A DNA stretch of 64,000 nucleotides from Hyphomicrobiales bacterium (GCA_002709005.1 PAPH01000052.1:22930-86929); one strand, 5' to 3'; shown: positions 47,832 to 57,698, counted from the first letter of the stretch. Numbers and translations are program-made. Notes: generated by a model not told the origin, from the letters alone.

Positions 47832-48437
47832 ATGTTCGACCGCAGACAATTTTTCGGCCTGACAGGCGGCGCGGCGGCGCTGGCGCTGATTCCCGACACC
47901 ACCCTTTCGCGGACGGTCACCGCCGACGAGGTGTTTCGCGACAAGGATGCACCGGCTCTCGGAAATCCGGAGGGCGACGTGACGGTGGCCGAATATTTCG
48001 ACTACCAGTGCTCCTGGTGCAAGAAAATCCACCCGGATGTAATGGATGTCATCGCGCAGGACGGGAACGTTCGCCTGTTGATGAAGGACTGGCCGGTCTT
48101 TGGTGAGGTCTCGGTCTTCGCGGCACAGGTGGCGCTCGGGGCTGCGCAGATGGGGCAATACCGTACCGTGGTCGATACGCTGATGGGCATGACCGGCCGC
48201 CTGACACCGGACAGCGTCACCGCAGCGGTCGAGAAACAAGGCATCGCCATGGACGACGTCGCCGCCGCTGTCAGGGCGCACAACGAGGCGATTTCCGGCC
48301 TGCTCACACGCAACTGGAACCAGGCGACCGCCTTTGGTTTCCGCGGCACGCCGTCCTTTGTCATCGGCACAACGTCCTATCCGGGCGTCCTCGACAAGAA
48401 AAAATTGCGCGAGGCGATCGCCGCCGCGCGAGGCTGA
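47832..48437 (+). CDS. DsbA-family thiol oxidoreductase with Tat-like signal
   Basis: A 201-residue exported thioredoxin-fold protein. The N-terminus MFDRRQFFGLTGGAAALALIP has twin arginines in a Tat-like context and a hydrophobic core. The active site is FDYQCSWCKKIHP (CSWC) and the cis-Pro loop is RGTPSFVIG. It matches the DsbA/ScsC-type disulfide oxidases or isomerases acting in the periplasm. It is divergent from the kinase fusion and upstream of the MscS gene with a 165-base gap. The redox partner is not in view. Confidence 0.88.
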   Translation: MFDRRQFFGLTGGAAALALIPDTTLSRTVTADEVFRDKDAPALGNPEGDVTVAEYFDYQCSWCKKIHPDVMDVIAQDGNVRLLMKDWPVFGEVSVFAAQVALGAAQMGQYRTVVDTLMGMTGRLTPDSVTAAVEKQGIAMDDVAAAVRAHNEAISGLLTRNWNQATAFGFRGTPSFVIGTTSYPGVLDKKKLREAIAAARG

Positions 48438-48602
48438 AGACGCGGCCCGCAAAAACTGAAAATCCGATGGAACAAACAGGCGGGTCCCGCGTTGGCAACT
48501 TGAGCCCCGCGCCCGCGCCGGGCTGCGGGTAAGCTGTGCGGCGACGGCATCCGCCAGGCTTGCGGGTGCAGTGACACGCACACTTCAAGGATTTCATCAC
48601 CG

Positions 48603-49472
48603 ATGAATTTAGACAATCTGGACCCGGCCCAGCTCGGCGCCGCCACGTCAAACATTTTCGCCATGATGGCCGGACTCGTCACCGCCTATGCCTTCTCGGT
48701 CATCGGCGCCATCATCATTCTGGTTATCGGCTTCTGGGTCGCCAAAAAAGCCAAGCAGGCCGTCTTCCGTCTCGTCAATCGTCGCGGCGAGAGCACGCTC
48801 GCACACTTCCTCGCCGGCGTGGCGCGCTATGCCATCCTGACCATCGTCCTCGTGATGGTCCTCCAGCAGTTCGGCGTGAAAACCGCATCGATCATCGCCG
48901 CTCTCGGTGCCGCCGGCCTGGCCATCGGTCTGGCTCTCCAGGGTACGCTCCAGAACATCGCGGCTGGCGTGATGCTCCTGTTCCTGCGGCCCTTCAAGAT
49001 CGGCGACTTCATCGATACAGGATCTGCGACGGGGGTGGTCCAGGAGATCGGCCTCTTCGCCACCGAGCTCAAGACCCTCGACGGGCTCTACCTTCTGGCA
49101 CCCAATTCCACTGTCTGGGGCAGCGAAATAACCAACTATTCCTATCACCAGCAGCGTCGCTTCGATCTGACCGTGGGCATCGGCTATGACGACGATATCG
49201 ATCTCGCGCTCAATACGCTCGAGGAGATCGTGCGCGGTGATTCCCGCGTTCTCGACGATCCGGAACCGTTCCTTTATGTCAGCAATCTCGGCGACAGCGC
49301 GGTGGAAGTGGTGGCCCGGGTCTGGATCCCGACATCGGACTGGTGGGCAACCAGCCGGGATCTGACCAAGAAGGCCAAGCAGACCTTCGACGCCAAGGGA
49401 ATTTCCATCCCCTTCCCGCAACGCGACGTTCATCACTACAACGCGGACAAAGCGGAGCCGGCGGCATCCTGA
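48603..49472 (+). CDS. small-conductance mechanosensitive channel (MscS family)
   Basis: A 289-residue inner-membrane channel that releases solutes under hypo-osmotic shock. Three helices occupy about residues 15-120. The pore helix is IIAALGAAGLAIGLALQGTLQNIAAGVMLLFLRPFKIGDFI, the family's Gly/Ala-packed TM3 and its amphipathic tail, followed by the beta domain (GVVQEIGLFATELKTLDG, LLAPNSTVWGSEITNYS). The length is that of E. coli MscS. It lies upstream of an OpgC-type gene, and both would serve osmotic adaptation. Confidence 0.94.
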   Translation: MNLDNLDPAQLGAATSNIFAMMAGLVTAYAFSVIGAIIILVIGFWVAKKAKQAVFRLVNRRGESTLAHFLAGVARYAILTIVLVMVLQQFGVKTASIIAALGAAGLAIGLALQGTLQNIAAGVMLLFLRPFKIGDFIDTGSATGVVQEIGLFATELKTLDGLYLLAPNSTVWGSEITNYSYHQQRRFDLTVGIGYDDDIDLALNTLEEIVRGDSRVLDDPEPFLYVSNLGDSAVEVVARVWIPTSDWWATSRDLTKKAKQTFDAKGISIPFPQRDVHHYNADKAEPAAS

Positions 49473-49631
49473 TCCGCTTCGCCTCCGGGCTCGAGGCCCG
49501 GGGGCAACCATTTCGCTCCCACGCGCGTTTGAACACTCAAGGCGGTATTTTTATCCTTGGCTTTGCCTCAATGCGATGGCATGACCGCCAAACCGGCGGG
49601 CCTGGGCGGCCGCCTTTGGGAGCGATTTCAC

Positions 49632-50900
49632 ATGGTGCAGAACCTCCGGCGCGATGATGCGGGCGCCGTGCCGCAGACGTCATCCGGCTCCGGTCGCGTG
49701 ACCGGTTCATCCCGTGACACCCGGCTCGACGTCCTTCGCGCCATCTGCCTTCTGATGATCTTCGTCAACCATGTGCCGGGCAATCCGCTCGAACTCCTGA
49801 CAACCAAGAATTTCGGCTTCTCCGACGCGGCCGAAGCCTTCGTGCTGATCTCCGGGATCGCCGCAGGTTTCGCCTACGGACGCAAGTTCGGCATCGGTGA
49901 GAAGCTTGCCACCACGCTCAGGGCCTGGCGCCGCGCCGCCGTCCTCTATGTCGCCCAGATCATGACGACGGTGGCAACACTCGCCATCTTCTCTTTTTTC
50001 GCGCTCGCCTGGTCCGATCCGCGGCTGTTCGACAAGATAAACATGGGGCGGGTGATGGAAGACCCGGCGCGCGCGCTCCTAGGAATAGTCACACTCGGCC
50101 ACCAGCTCGGCTACAACAACATCCTGTCGATGTATGCCGGCATCCTTCTGATGCTGCCCGCCTTCCTGCTGATCTCCCGCTGGCGGCTCTGGGCGATGGT
50201 CGCCACCTCGATCGGCCTGTGGCTCATTGTCGGGCTGACCAATTTCGGCCCCCGGACCTATCCCGGCGCGGGCTTCTGGTTCTTCAACCCGCTCTCCTGG
50301 CAGGTGCTCTTCATCATCGGCATTGCGTACAACATGCATATCGCCCGCGGCGGCACGATCCCGCGCTCCAAACCGCTGATGATCCTCGCCGCCGCCTATC
50401 TCGTTCTCGCCTGCATCTGGGTCTGGGTGCCGCTGTGGGGCTGGGAGAGAGCGCTCGGCCTGCCCCGCGTGCTCAGCGGCTTCGACAAGACGTTCCTGTC
50501 GCTGCCGCGGCTGCTGCATGTCTTCGCCGCCGCCTATCTGATCGCGGTGGTGCCGGGACTTTCGGCACGCTTCCGGCTTGGCTTTGAGCACCCGCTGGCC
50601 GTCATCGGCCGTCACGGACTGCCAATCTTCGTTCTTGGCACGCTGCTGGCGATCACCGCCCAGGCGTTTCTCACCGTGACCTATGCCGGTACCGCCATGT
50701 CGGTCGTCATCGTCGTGGCCGGGATCGGCTTTCATTTCGGCTATGCCTACTATCTCGAATGGATAGGCCGCGTGACCCGCGGCAAAGCAAGGAGCCCAAG
50801 CGCGGGACTTGCCGCCGTGCAGCCCGCGCCCGAACAAAGCGCCGCACCGAAGGATCTCGCGACGACGGCGAAATCGCCGAAGAGCCCGGTCGCCAACTGA
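49632..50900 (+). CDS. opgC: OpgC-type membrane acyltransferase
   Basis: A 422-residue inner-membrane protein with about ten helices of the OpgC_C family. RDTRLDVLRAICLLMIFVNHVPGN is the family's N-terminal signature and GFSDAAEAFVLISGIAAGFAYGR follows. OpgC adds succinyl groups to osmoregulated periplasmic glucans. The start at 49632 is preceded by GGGAG eight bases upstream; the open frame starting at 49557 is not family-like before that point. A 25-residue Ser/Gly-rich tail precedes the first helix. Confidence 0.88.
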   Translation: MVQNLRRDDAGAVPQTSSGSGRVTGSSRDTRLDVLRAICLLMIFVNHVPGNPLELLTTKNFGFSDAAEAFVLISGIAAGFAYGRKFGIGEKLATTLRAWRRAAVLYVAQIMTTVATLAIFSFFALAWSDPRLFDKINMGRVMEDPARALLGIVTLGHQLGYNNILSMYAGILLMLPAFLLISRWRLWAMVATSIGLWLIVGLTNFGPRTYPGAGFWFFNPLSWQVLFIIGIAYNMHIARGGTIPRSKPLMILAAAYLVLACIWVWVPLWGWERALGLPRVLSGFDKTFLSLPRLLHVFAAAYLIAVVPGLSARFRLGFEHPLAVIGRHGLPIFVLGTLLAITAQAFLTVTYAGTAMSVVIVVAGIGFHFGYAYYLEWIGRVTRGKARSPSAGLAAVQPAPEQSAAPKDLATTAKSPKSPVAN

Positions 50901-50941
50901 CGGAAAGCCAACGGCGGAACGATCCGCTCCGTGCCGGGGTG

Positions 50942-51514
50942 TCAGCACCACGGCATGCGGCGTCCGGTCCAGGTTCGGGCCAGGCCCTCTGAGACGAGGA
51001 TGTCGCCAAGCGATCGGCCGTCGCGGACGAGCACCCGAAGCTTGCGGCCATACTGGTCGGTATCGCGTCCCGGCCAGGTCCTCAGTTCGAACGGCCCGGC
51101 ATTGACGAGCTGGATGAACCGCCGCATCGCCTTCTCGCCAAGCGCCTTTTCGTAATGACATCCGGGTTTGCCGAGTTCCGGCGTGTCGATATCGGCGACC
51201 CGGATTTTTTGGCCATCCATCCAGAGCGTATCGCCGTCGACCACACAGTTGACGCGCAGTTTGCTGTAGCAGCGGCCAAAGACCAACGGTTCATGGAGAG
51301 CCGGGGTGGCGGACATGCCCGCCGCCGGCTTCATATCCGGGAGCCGAAGCGCATAGGCGGACGCGAAGAAATCGGGTTCCTGCCGGCTGAAGTGGGAAAT
51401 CAACGCGCCAACGCCGAAACTCGCGGCGAGGGCGGCGACAACCGCAATCGGCCCGACACTTCGACGCGGACGAGACCGCACCACCCGGCCCCTGTAGGCG
51501 CTCAAATCCGACAT
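50942..51514 (-). CDS. thermonuclease-family protein (SNase domain)
   Basis: A 190-residue protein with one N-terminal helix (VGPIAVVAALAASFGVGALIS, about 20-40) acting as a signal anchor, then a staphylococcal-nuclease OB fold. Key residues are present: Asp in VDGDTLW, Arg and Glu in KIRVADIDTPELG, and Arg in DTDQYGRKLRVLV. It should be a calcium-dependent nuclease on the outer face of the inner membrane. ATG at 51514 is chosen; eight more residues are possible. It converges on opgC. Confidence 0.88.
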   Translation of the reverse strand: MSDLSAYRGRVVRSRPRRSVGPIAVVAALAASFGVGALISHFSRQEPDFFASAYALRLPDMKPAAGMSATPALHEPLVFGRCYSKLRVNCVVDGDTLWMDGQKIRVADIDTPELGKPGCHYEKALGEKAMRRFIQLVNAGPFELRTWPGRDTDQYGRKLRVLVRDGRSLGDILVSEGLARTWTGRRMPWC

Positions 51515-51588
51515 GTGAAGATACGCTCCCGCAACCACGGGTAAGCGAGAGGTCTTTCAGCTCCGCTAATGGAACCGGTAAAATTCTA

Positions 51589-52491
51589 TCAATCCATCGC
51601 AGCGACGAGCGGGGATGCCTGTGACCGGTAACTGCGCGGCGAGGCACCGAACATGCGGGCGAACTCGCGGCTGAACTGCGTGGGGCTTTCGTAGCCGACC
51701 GCCAGTGCCGCGGAGGAGACGGGGCTGTTTTCCGCCGTGATCAGCCGCTGCGCTTCCATCAGCCGGACCCGTTTCTGGTACTGCAGCGGCGTCGTTCCGC
51801 AAACCGTCCTGAAATAGTGGTGGAAGGTCGTCTCGCTCATCCCGGCATTCCGCGCGAGATCCGGAACCTTGAGCGGCTCGGCATAATGGGAGCGGATATA
51901 AAGCGCTGCGTCCGAAATCCGCGCCGTATGCCCGCCGCCCCATGCGATCCGCCGCAGCACATCGCCATGGTCGGCGGACAACAGCCAGAAGTGGATCTCC
52001 CGGATGATCCCGTCCTTGAGGAAGGGCGCGGCGGCCGGTTTGTCAGCCAGCGCGAAAAGCCGCTCCATCGCGTCAATCAGCGCCTCGCCCGCCTCACCCG
52101 ACGCGATTGCCGGTATCGCGCCCTCCTGAGCCGTCACCGCCTTCATCTCGCCCGCCAGCTCCTTGAAAAGCGCGACATCAAGCTTCAGCGCCAGCGCCAC
52201 ATAGGGTTCCTCCTCGGACGCTTCATTGACCTGCGCAAAAGTCGGCAGATCCATGCCGACGACCACCGAGTGCCCAGCGGCAAATGTGACCGTGGTCTCG
52301 TTCAGCCAGGCCTGCTTGGACCCCTGGAGAACCAGGCAGAAGAGCGGGCGATAGAGAACCGGGAACGGTACGGAGACATCGAGATGGCGGGAGATATGGA
52401 GCTCCGCGATCGGTGTTTCGAACGGCGCGCCGTCGACCGAGTGCCGGTCGGCATAGGCGAGCGCGCTTTCTTTGAGACTCGTGATGGACAT
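51589..52491 (-). CDS. AraC family transcriptional regulator
   Basis: A 300-residue regulator with an N-terminal cupin-like AraC_N domain (about 25-185) and a C-terminal double helix-turn-helix domain (about 190-290; VPDLARNAGMSETTFHHYFRTVCGTTPLQYQKRVRLMEAQRLI and VGYESPTQFSREFARMFGASPRSYR). It is divergent from the SDR gene with 164 bases between starts, which is the standard pairing of this AraC subgroup with a target oxidoreductase. The effector is unknown. Confidence 0.92.
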   Translation of the reverse strand: MSITSLKESALAYADRHSVDGAPFETPIAELHISRHLDVSVPFPVLYRPLFCLVLQGSKQAWLNETTVTFAAGHSVVVGMDLPTFAQVNEASEEEPYVALALKLDVALFKELAGEMKAVTAQEGAIPAIASGEAGEALIDAMERLFALADKPAAAPFLKDGIIREIHFWLLSADHGDVLRRIAWGGGHTARISDAALYIRSHYAEPLKVPDLARNAGMSETTFHHYFRTVCGTTPLQYQKRVRLMEAQRLITAENSPVSSAALAVGYESPTQFSREFARMFGASPRSYRSQASPLVAAMD

Positions 52492-52655
52492 CGGACACCT
52501 CCACAGGAACGAATAGGTTTCTACCTGCTTGTCCCAGCATTTTCAAAGCGCTTTCGGCTCACATCCGCAGGATTGGGCAAGTCTTCCGCAGGATGTGGCA
52601 GGCAGTGCCGGGCAAGAGCCGCTATCTCAATGGCCATCAACGAAGGAGCCAAACC

Positions 52656-53399
52656 ATGAAGATGACAGGCAACACCATTCTTATCACCGGCGGCAATGGC
52701 GGCATCGGCCGCGGCCTTGCCGAGGCCTTTCTCGCCAAGGGCAACGAGGTGATCATCACCGGCCGCGACAAGGCCAAGCTTCAGGCTGCCGTGGACGCCA
52801 ATCCCGGCCTGCATGCGATGGAACTCGATGTCGAGAATCCCGACGCGATCAAGGCGTTTGCCGAAAAGGTCACCAGCGAATTCCCGGCGCTCAACGTCGT
52901 GGTCAACAATGCGGGCATCATGCGCCCCGAAACGGCGACCGAGGCATCAACAGTGACGGCCGAGGCAACGATCGCCACCAACCTGCTCGGCCCGATCCGG
53001 ATGACGGCGGCGCTGCTGCCGCACCTTCTCGCCAAGGACGCCGCGGCGGTATTGACCGTCTCCTCCGGTCTCGCCTTCCTGCCGCGCACCGACTTCCCCA
53101 CCTATTGCGCCACCAAGGCGGCGATCCACTCCTGGTCGCAGTCCATGAGGGACCAACTCGCCGACACCTCGGTTCAGGTGATCGAACTGGCGCCGCCCTA
53201 TGTGCAGACGTCGCTGACTGGAGACCATCAGGCCAGCGATCCGAACGCCATGCCGCTTGCCGACTACATCTCCGAGACGATCAGCCTGCTGGAAACAAAA
53301 CCGGATGCGGCCGAGATTCTCGTCGGACGAGTCGAGCCGCTGCGCTGGGCCGAACGCAATGGAAACTACGCCGAGATCTTCGCCAATATGAATGGCTGA
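52656..53399 (+). CDS. short-chain dehydrogenase/reductase (DltE-like SDR)
   Basis: A 247-residue SDR. The cofactor motif TGGNGGIG lies near residues 9-16, NNAGIMRPE is the core strand and the catalytic YCATKAAIHSW holds the YxxxK pair. The LPRTDFPTYCATK context is that of DltE-like oxidoreductases. AAGGAG lies seven bases before the ATG at 52656, so the longer frame is rejected. It is probably controlled by the divergent AraC regulator. Confidence 0.92.
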   Translation: MKMTGNTILITGGNGGIGRGLAEAFLAKGNEVIITGRDKAKLQAAVDANPGLHAMELDVENPDAIKAFAEKVTSEFPALNVVVNNAGIMRPETATEASTVTAEATIATNLLGPIRMTAALLPHLLAKDAAAVLTVSSGLAFLPRTDFPTYCATKAAIHSWSQSMRDQLADTSVQVIELAPPYVQTSLTGDHQASDPNAMPLADYISETISLLETKPDAAEILVGRVEPLRWAERNGNYAEIFANMNG

Positions 53400-53405
53400 G
53401 CGGCG

Positions 53406-53437
53406 ACGGAAGCGGCGCGTCTGTGCGCCGCTTCCGT
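53406..53437. terminator. strong hairpin between convergent genes
   Basis: ACGGAAGCGGCGC and GCGCCGCTTCCGT pair perfectly around GTCTGT between the SDR stop and the end of the DUF423 gene. There is no T-run, but the stem is one of the strongest in the window. Confidence 0.6.
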
Positions 53438-53447
53438 CTCATTACTC

Positions 53448-53801
53448 TCAGGCGCGGCGCGCGAACAGCGCCGAAAGCCCCGCCAGAAGCCAGCCAGCCA
53501 TCATCGTCACCCCGCCGGTCGGCGCGGCCATCGGGAAGAGGCGGCCATGACCGTATTCGCGCAACGCCAGATCCGAGCCGAAGAGCGCGGCCCCGAAGAA
53601 CAGCAGGAGCGCGGCGAACCGCAGCAGCACCTCCCGCCGTCCCGAAACACCGATCGCCAGAAGCGCCGGCGCATGGGCGAGGCAGATCAGCGCCACCGCG
53701 CCCATCATTCGCGGATCGCTCCCCGCATGGGCGCTGAGCGCCGCCGCCGCCACCCCGGAAATACCCAGAAGCCCCGCTGCGAATGTCTCGATCCTGTTCA
53801 T
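53448..53801 (-). CDS. DUF423 (YgdD-like) membrane protein
   Basis: A 117-residue inner-membrane protein with four predicted helices. The sequence AAGLLGISGVAAAALSAHAG at the start and the terminal MAAPTGGVTMMAGWLLAGLSALF match DUF423/YgdD proteins, whose function is unknown. The start at 53801 (MNRIETFAAG) has GGCAGGG upstream; ATG at 53840 would add 13 hydrophilic residues. It converges on the SDR gene and is divergent from recQ. Confidence 0.82.
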   Translation of the reverse strand: MNRIETFAAGLLGISGVAAAALSAHAGSDPRMMGAVALICLAHAPALLAIGVSGRREVLLRFAALLLFFGAALFGSDLALREYGHGRLFPMAAPTGGVTMMAGWLLAGLSALFARRA

Positions 53802-54006
53802 TGGCCCTGCCCCGATTGTTTTGACTTGGTTTGAATTCATGCGTCGGCATAGCGCCTGCGCACCGCGCGCGAAACCGGCCAGGTTGCCGCACTTGTCCAC
53901 CTTCCTTTGGCCGGGCCGGATTGCCTCAGTCTCCCGCCACGCCTAAACCTTGGAGGTACCCAACCCGATTCGACCAGTGAAGCGCCGTCCCGGCAGACGA
54001 GTAGTG

Positions 54007-55803
54007 ATGTCTTCCAAACATGCCGTTCTCAAGGACGTCTTCGGTTTCGACGGTTTTCGTCCCGGACAGGAACGGATCGTCGATTGCCTTCTCGATGGCC
54101 GCCATGTGCTGGCCGTCATGCCGACGGGTGCAGGCAAATCGCTCACCTACCAGGTGCCGGCCCTGTGCAAGGGGGGACTGACGATCGTCGTCTCGCCGCT
54201 CGTGGCATTGATGCAGGATCAGGTCGCGGCGCTGAAGCTCGCGGGTGTCGCCGCCGAGACGATCAACTCCGCCGCCAGCCGCGAGGAAAACGTATCCATC
54301 TGGAAGCGCGTCGCCGCCGGCGAGGTACGCATTCTCTACATGGCGCCCGAGCGGCTGATGACCGAGCGGATGATCGACGCGCTCCAGCGCATCGGCATCA
54401 GCCTGATCGCCATCGACGAGGCGCACTGCATCTCGCAATGGGGGGCCTCCTTCCGCCCCGAATACGACATGCTGCAGAACCTGCGCGCTGCCTTCCCCGG
54501 CGTGCCGATCGGCGCGGTCACCGCAACCGCCGACGAGGCCACCCGCCAGGATATCGTTTCCAAGCTGTTCGGCGGCGACGCCGATCTCTATGTCGCCGGT
54601 TTCGACCGCCCCAATATCACTCTCACTGTCGAACCGAAATCCAGCCCCCGCAAACAGCTTCTCGCCTTCCTGCAGAACCGGCCCGAGGAAAGCGGCATCG
54701 TCTATGCCCTGTCGCGCAAATCGAGCGAGGAACTTGCGAAATTCCTTGCCGATAACGGCTACAAGGCGGTGCCCTATCATGCCGGCCTTTCGCCCGAACA
54801 GCGCGCCGAGGCGCAGAACCTGTTCATGACCGAGCCGGGCGTGATCGTCTGCGCGACGATCGCGTTCGGCATGGGGATCGACAAGCCCGACGTGCGCTTC
54901 GTCTTTCATGCCGACATGCCAGGCTCGCTCGACGCCTACTACCAGGAGATCGGCCGCGCCGGACGTGACGGCGCGCCGGCGGATGCGCACATGGTGTTCG
55001 GCCTGCAGGACATCACCATGCGCCGCCGCTTCATCGACCAGGAGCACACTGACGACGAGCGCCGCCGCCGCGAGCACAAGCGGCTCGATTCGCTGGTGGC
55101 CTATTGCGAGGCGCCCGAATGCCGGCGCCAGGCCTTGCTTGCCTATTTCGGCGAGACATCGGAACCCTGCGGAAACTGCGACGCCTGCCTGAGCCCGGTG
55201 CCGACCGTCGACGGGACGGACGACGCCCGAAAGATCCTGCTGACCGCCGAGATGACCGGCGAACGCTTCGGAGCCACCCATCTGGCCGACCTTCTGCTGG
55301 GAAAGGCCAATCCCAAGGCCCAGTCCCTCGGCCATGACCAGCTTTCGGTTTATGCCACCGGCCGTAACCAGCCCCGCCATGTCTGGCAGTCGCTGATCCG
55401 CCAGATGGTGGGCGGCGGTTATCTGACGCTCGACGTCGCTGGCTACGGCGGACTGTCGATTGCCCGCAAGGGCCGCGCGCTGATCGAAGGCGACGGGACA
55501 TTCCGCTACCGCGCCGACATGATCCGGGCCGCCCGGCCGACCGAGAAGAAGGCGGCGCCGGTGATCGATGCCAGCATTCCGCAGGATCTCCTGAACCGCC
55601 TCAAGGCCCGCCGCAGCGAACTCGCCCGCGAGGGCGGCGTGCCGGCCTATGTGATCTTCTCGGACCGCACGCTGATCGAGATGGCCAGGGAACAGCCCCG
55701 CAATCTCAAGGAATTCGAGATGCTCCACGGCGTGGGCGCGGCGAAACTGGAGCGGTTCGGCGAGGTCTTCCTCAAGGAAATCAAGTCCTTCGCTACTGGC
55801 TGA
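54007..55803 (+). CDS. recQ: ATP-dependent DNA helicase RecQ
   Basis: A 598-residue 3'-5' helicase for recombination and replication-fork repair. Walker A (MPTGAGKSLTYQ), the DEAH box in IDEAHCISQWG, motif VI (QEIGRAGRDG), the zinc-binding cysteines of the RQC domain (YCEAPECRRQ...CGNCDACL) and a C-terminal HRDC domain (ARRSELAREGGVPAYVIFSDRTL) are all in order. Starts at 53950 (TTG) and 54004 (GTG) are possible; 54007 ATG gives the usual RecQ N-terminus. Confidence 0.95.
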   Translation: MSSKHAVLKDVFGFDGFRPGQERIVDCLLDGRHVLAVMPTGAGKSLTYQVPALCKGGLTIVVSPLVALMQDQVAALKLAGVAAETINSAASREENVSIWKRVAAGEVRILYMAPERLMTERMIDALQRIGISLIAIDEAHCISQWGASFRPEYDMLQNLRAAFPGVPIGAVTATADEATRQDIVSKLFGGDADLYVAGFDRPNITLTVEPKSSPRKQLLAFLQNRPEESGIVYALSRKSSEELAKFLADNGYKAVPYHAGLSPEQRAEAQNLFMTEPGVIVCATIAFGMGIDKPDVRFVFHADMPGSLDAYYQEIGRAGRDGAPADAHMVFGLQDITMRRRFIDQEHTDDERRRREHKRLDSLVAYCEAPECRRQALLAYFGETSEPCGNCDACLSPVPTVDGTDDARKILLTAEMTGERFGATHLADLLLGKANPKAQSLGHDQLSVYATGRNQPRHVWQSLIRQMVGGGYLTLDVAGYGGLSIARKGRALIEGDGTFRYRADMIRAARPTEKKAAPVIDASIPQDLLNRLKARRSELAREGGVPAYVIFSDRTLIEMAREQPRNLKEFEMLHGVGAAKLERFGEVFLKEIKSFATG

Positions 55804-55975
55804 CGTCGACGGGCACGGCAGTACGTTTTCCTGTCAGCCCGCAACAATCAAATTTTTACGAAATGACAATAGAACGGCAGTCGAGCATCAGCGAACTGCG
55901 GACGTTTGCGTGTATTGATCGCTGCCGATTGGCGCGCCGCGAAGGGCGCCGGGGTGGGTACGTTTACTGGTCAGG

Positions 55976-57196
55976 ATGTCAGCAATGCGTTTCTTGGACA
56001 TGTGGAGCCCGCTGACATTCGTGGGCTATGATATTGCCTCCAAAGAGCATGTCGACGAAACGCTTCGCGAGCTTTTCGGTGTCAAACCCCATCTCGCCGT
56101 TACCCTCGGTATCGCCATTGCGAGCCTGAGCGCCGGCCTGAGCGGATTTGTCGGAACCGCCATCGTCACAACGTCCATCGCATGCGCGGGTTTCTTCTTC
56201 CGTATTGTCATCGAGCAGTATTTCAAGGCCCGGAAGACGGTAACGCCGCGGCGGAAACTCATCCGCCTTCTTTTTGTCGGCTCGATGGTGTCCGTCCTCA
56301 CCTCGGGTCTGAGCACAAGCCTCCTGTTCTACGCTGCCCCGCCTCCGACCCAGATGCTGGTCATGGGCGTCGTCTGTGCGATGGTCCAGGGCGCGGCCGG
56401 CCGCGCCTACATGATGCCGGGGACCGCGTTGTTGAACATTTCGGGCGTGCTCGGCATGCTCGTCATCGCCGCCATCGCCCGGGGCAACTATCTGATCCCT
56501 CCCTTCGGGCTCATCTATTTTGCGTTCCTCGCGAACTTCGTTGGCAAAATGGTCGCAAACAGGCTGCGCCAACTGGAGGCTGAGCAGACCGCCAGACACC
56601 TGTTTCAGGAGATTGTCGAAAAGAACGAACTGTTACGCGTGACCAATGAGGCGCTCGCCGCCAAGGCCCATGAGGATCCGCTGACGGGGCTCGCCAACCG
56701 GCGCAAGTTCGACATCGCACTCCCGAGCATTCTTGAAACCGCGCAAAAGGAGGCAAGCACGGTTTCCCTGCTGATGATCGATGTCGACCACTTCAAGTCG
56801 TTCAACGACACCTATGGGCATCAGGCGGGGGATGAATGCCTGCGGATCATTTCCCGCGTTATCGACAGGACCATCGCCTTGCGGAACGGACTGGTCGCGC
56901 GATACGGCGGCGAGGAATTCGTCGCAATCCTCCCCCGCACCAATGAGGCGCAGGCGCAGGCGATCGCCGAACGAATCCGCACAGAAGTCAGCCTCACCAA
57001 TCTCCACGACGTGCCGAACGCCCCTCCTCCCCAGACCATCAGCATCGGCATAGCCAGCACACCCGGCACTCCATCCACCCGCGAAGCGATGCTCCAGGCG
57101 GCCGATCAGGCGCTCTACAAGGCCAAAAAGCTAGGACGCAACCGCGTGAGCCTCCACAAGGACGAACACCGCTACAAGCCGAGAATGTCTGCCTGA
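55976..57196 (+). CDS. membrane diguanylate cyclase (GGDEF)
   Basis: A 406-residue protein. About six helices (residues 40-205) form an uncharacterised N-terminal membrane sensor, followed by a short coiled linker and a GGDEF domain (DPLTGLANRRKFD, DVDHFKSFNDTYGHQAGDECL) with an active GGEEF motif in ARYGGEEFVAI. The product-inhibition RxxD site five residues before the motif is absent, so feedback inhibition is unlikely. It is the last GC-rich gene before the AT-rich island that starts just after its stop. Confidence 0.92.
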   Translation: MSAMRFLDMWSPLTFVGYDIASKEHVDETLRELFGVKPHLAVTLGIAIASLSAGLSGFVGTAIVTTSIACAGFFFRIVIEQYFKARKTVTPRRKLIRLLFVGSMVSVLTSGLSTSLLFYAAPPPTQMLVMGVVCAMVQGAAGRAYMMPGTALLNISGVLGMLVIAAIARGNYLIPPFGLIYFAFLANFVGKMVANRLRQLEAEQTARHLFQEIVEKNELLRVTNEALAAKAHEDPLTGLANRRKFDIALPSILETAQKEASTVSLLMIDVDHFKSFNDTYGHQAGDECLRIISRVIDRTIALRNGLVARYGGEEFVAILPRTNEAQAQAIAERIRTEVSLTNLHDVPNAPPPQTISIGIASTPGTPSTREAMLQAADQALYKAKKLGRNRVSLHKDEHRYKPRMSA

Positions 57197-57212
57197 GGAG
57201 ATAGGCGCGAGA

Positions 57213-57222
57213 AAAATGGTGG
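57213..57222. repeat. possible outer att remnant (10 bp)
   Basis: AAAATGGTGG matches the start of the 58342-58361 repeat and lies 16 bases after the diguanylate cyclase stop, exactly where composition changes. Ten bases alone could match by chance. Confidence 0.35.
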
Positions 57223-57248
57223 ACTTAAAGCTGACCAACATAAAACTT

Positions 57249-57698
57249 TTAGGCAAAAGGAAAAGACATATTACAGTGAATGTCAGTAACGCTAGTTACT
57301 TCAAAGCCATGGCGTTCATAAAGCTTTTTTGCCCTGACATTAGCTTTGAGCGTTCTTAAGCGGACATCTTTTTCCAGAGATTGAGCCCGTTGAATGCTAT
57401 CCTGCACGATTTGGCTCCCAATACCGCATCCTTGGTATTTCGGAAGAAGGAAAAGCTCCTTAAGCCACAGGCAGTCCCCACGATCTTCCCAACCGACTAC
57501 ACCAACGCGCTCGTCATCATACCAAACGATATTCAGGCCTCCATCATCAAAAGCGCGACTTGCATGTTTATCTTGCATACCCTCATCCCAGCCAAACATC
57601 GCTTCAATTGTATCACGATAGGCAGCATGATGAACATGGATGAAGAACACACGATCTCTCTCGTCCATCGGAATATATCTGATTTTATCTCTCGTCAT
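57249..57698 (-). CDS. GNAT family N-acetyltransferase
   Basis: A 149-residue acetyltransferase. The acetyl-CoA loop is YQGCGIGSQIVQDSI (QxxGxG/A variant), preceded by the beta-4 strand CLWLKELFLLPK and followed by NVRAKKLYERHGFEVT. Codon use is AT-rich compared with neighbouring chromosomal genes, so it probably arrived with the island. The substrate is unknown; single GNAT genes in islands may act on drugs, proteins or tRNA-bound toxins. It has no clear ribosome-binding site. Confidence 0.85.
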   Translation of the reverse strand: MTRDKIRYIPMDERDRVFFIHVHHAAYRDTIEAMFGWDEGMQDKHASRAFDDGGLNIVWYDDERVGVVGWEDRGDCLWLKELFLLPKYQGCGIGSQIVQDSIQRAQSLEKDVRLRTLKANVRAKKLYERHGFEVTSVTDIHCNMSFPFA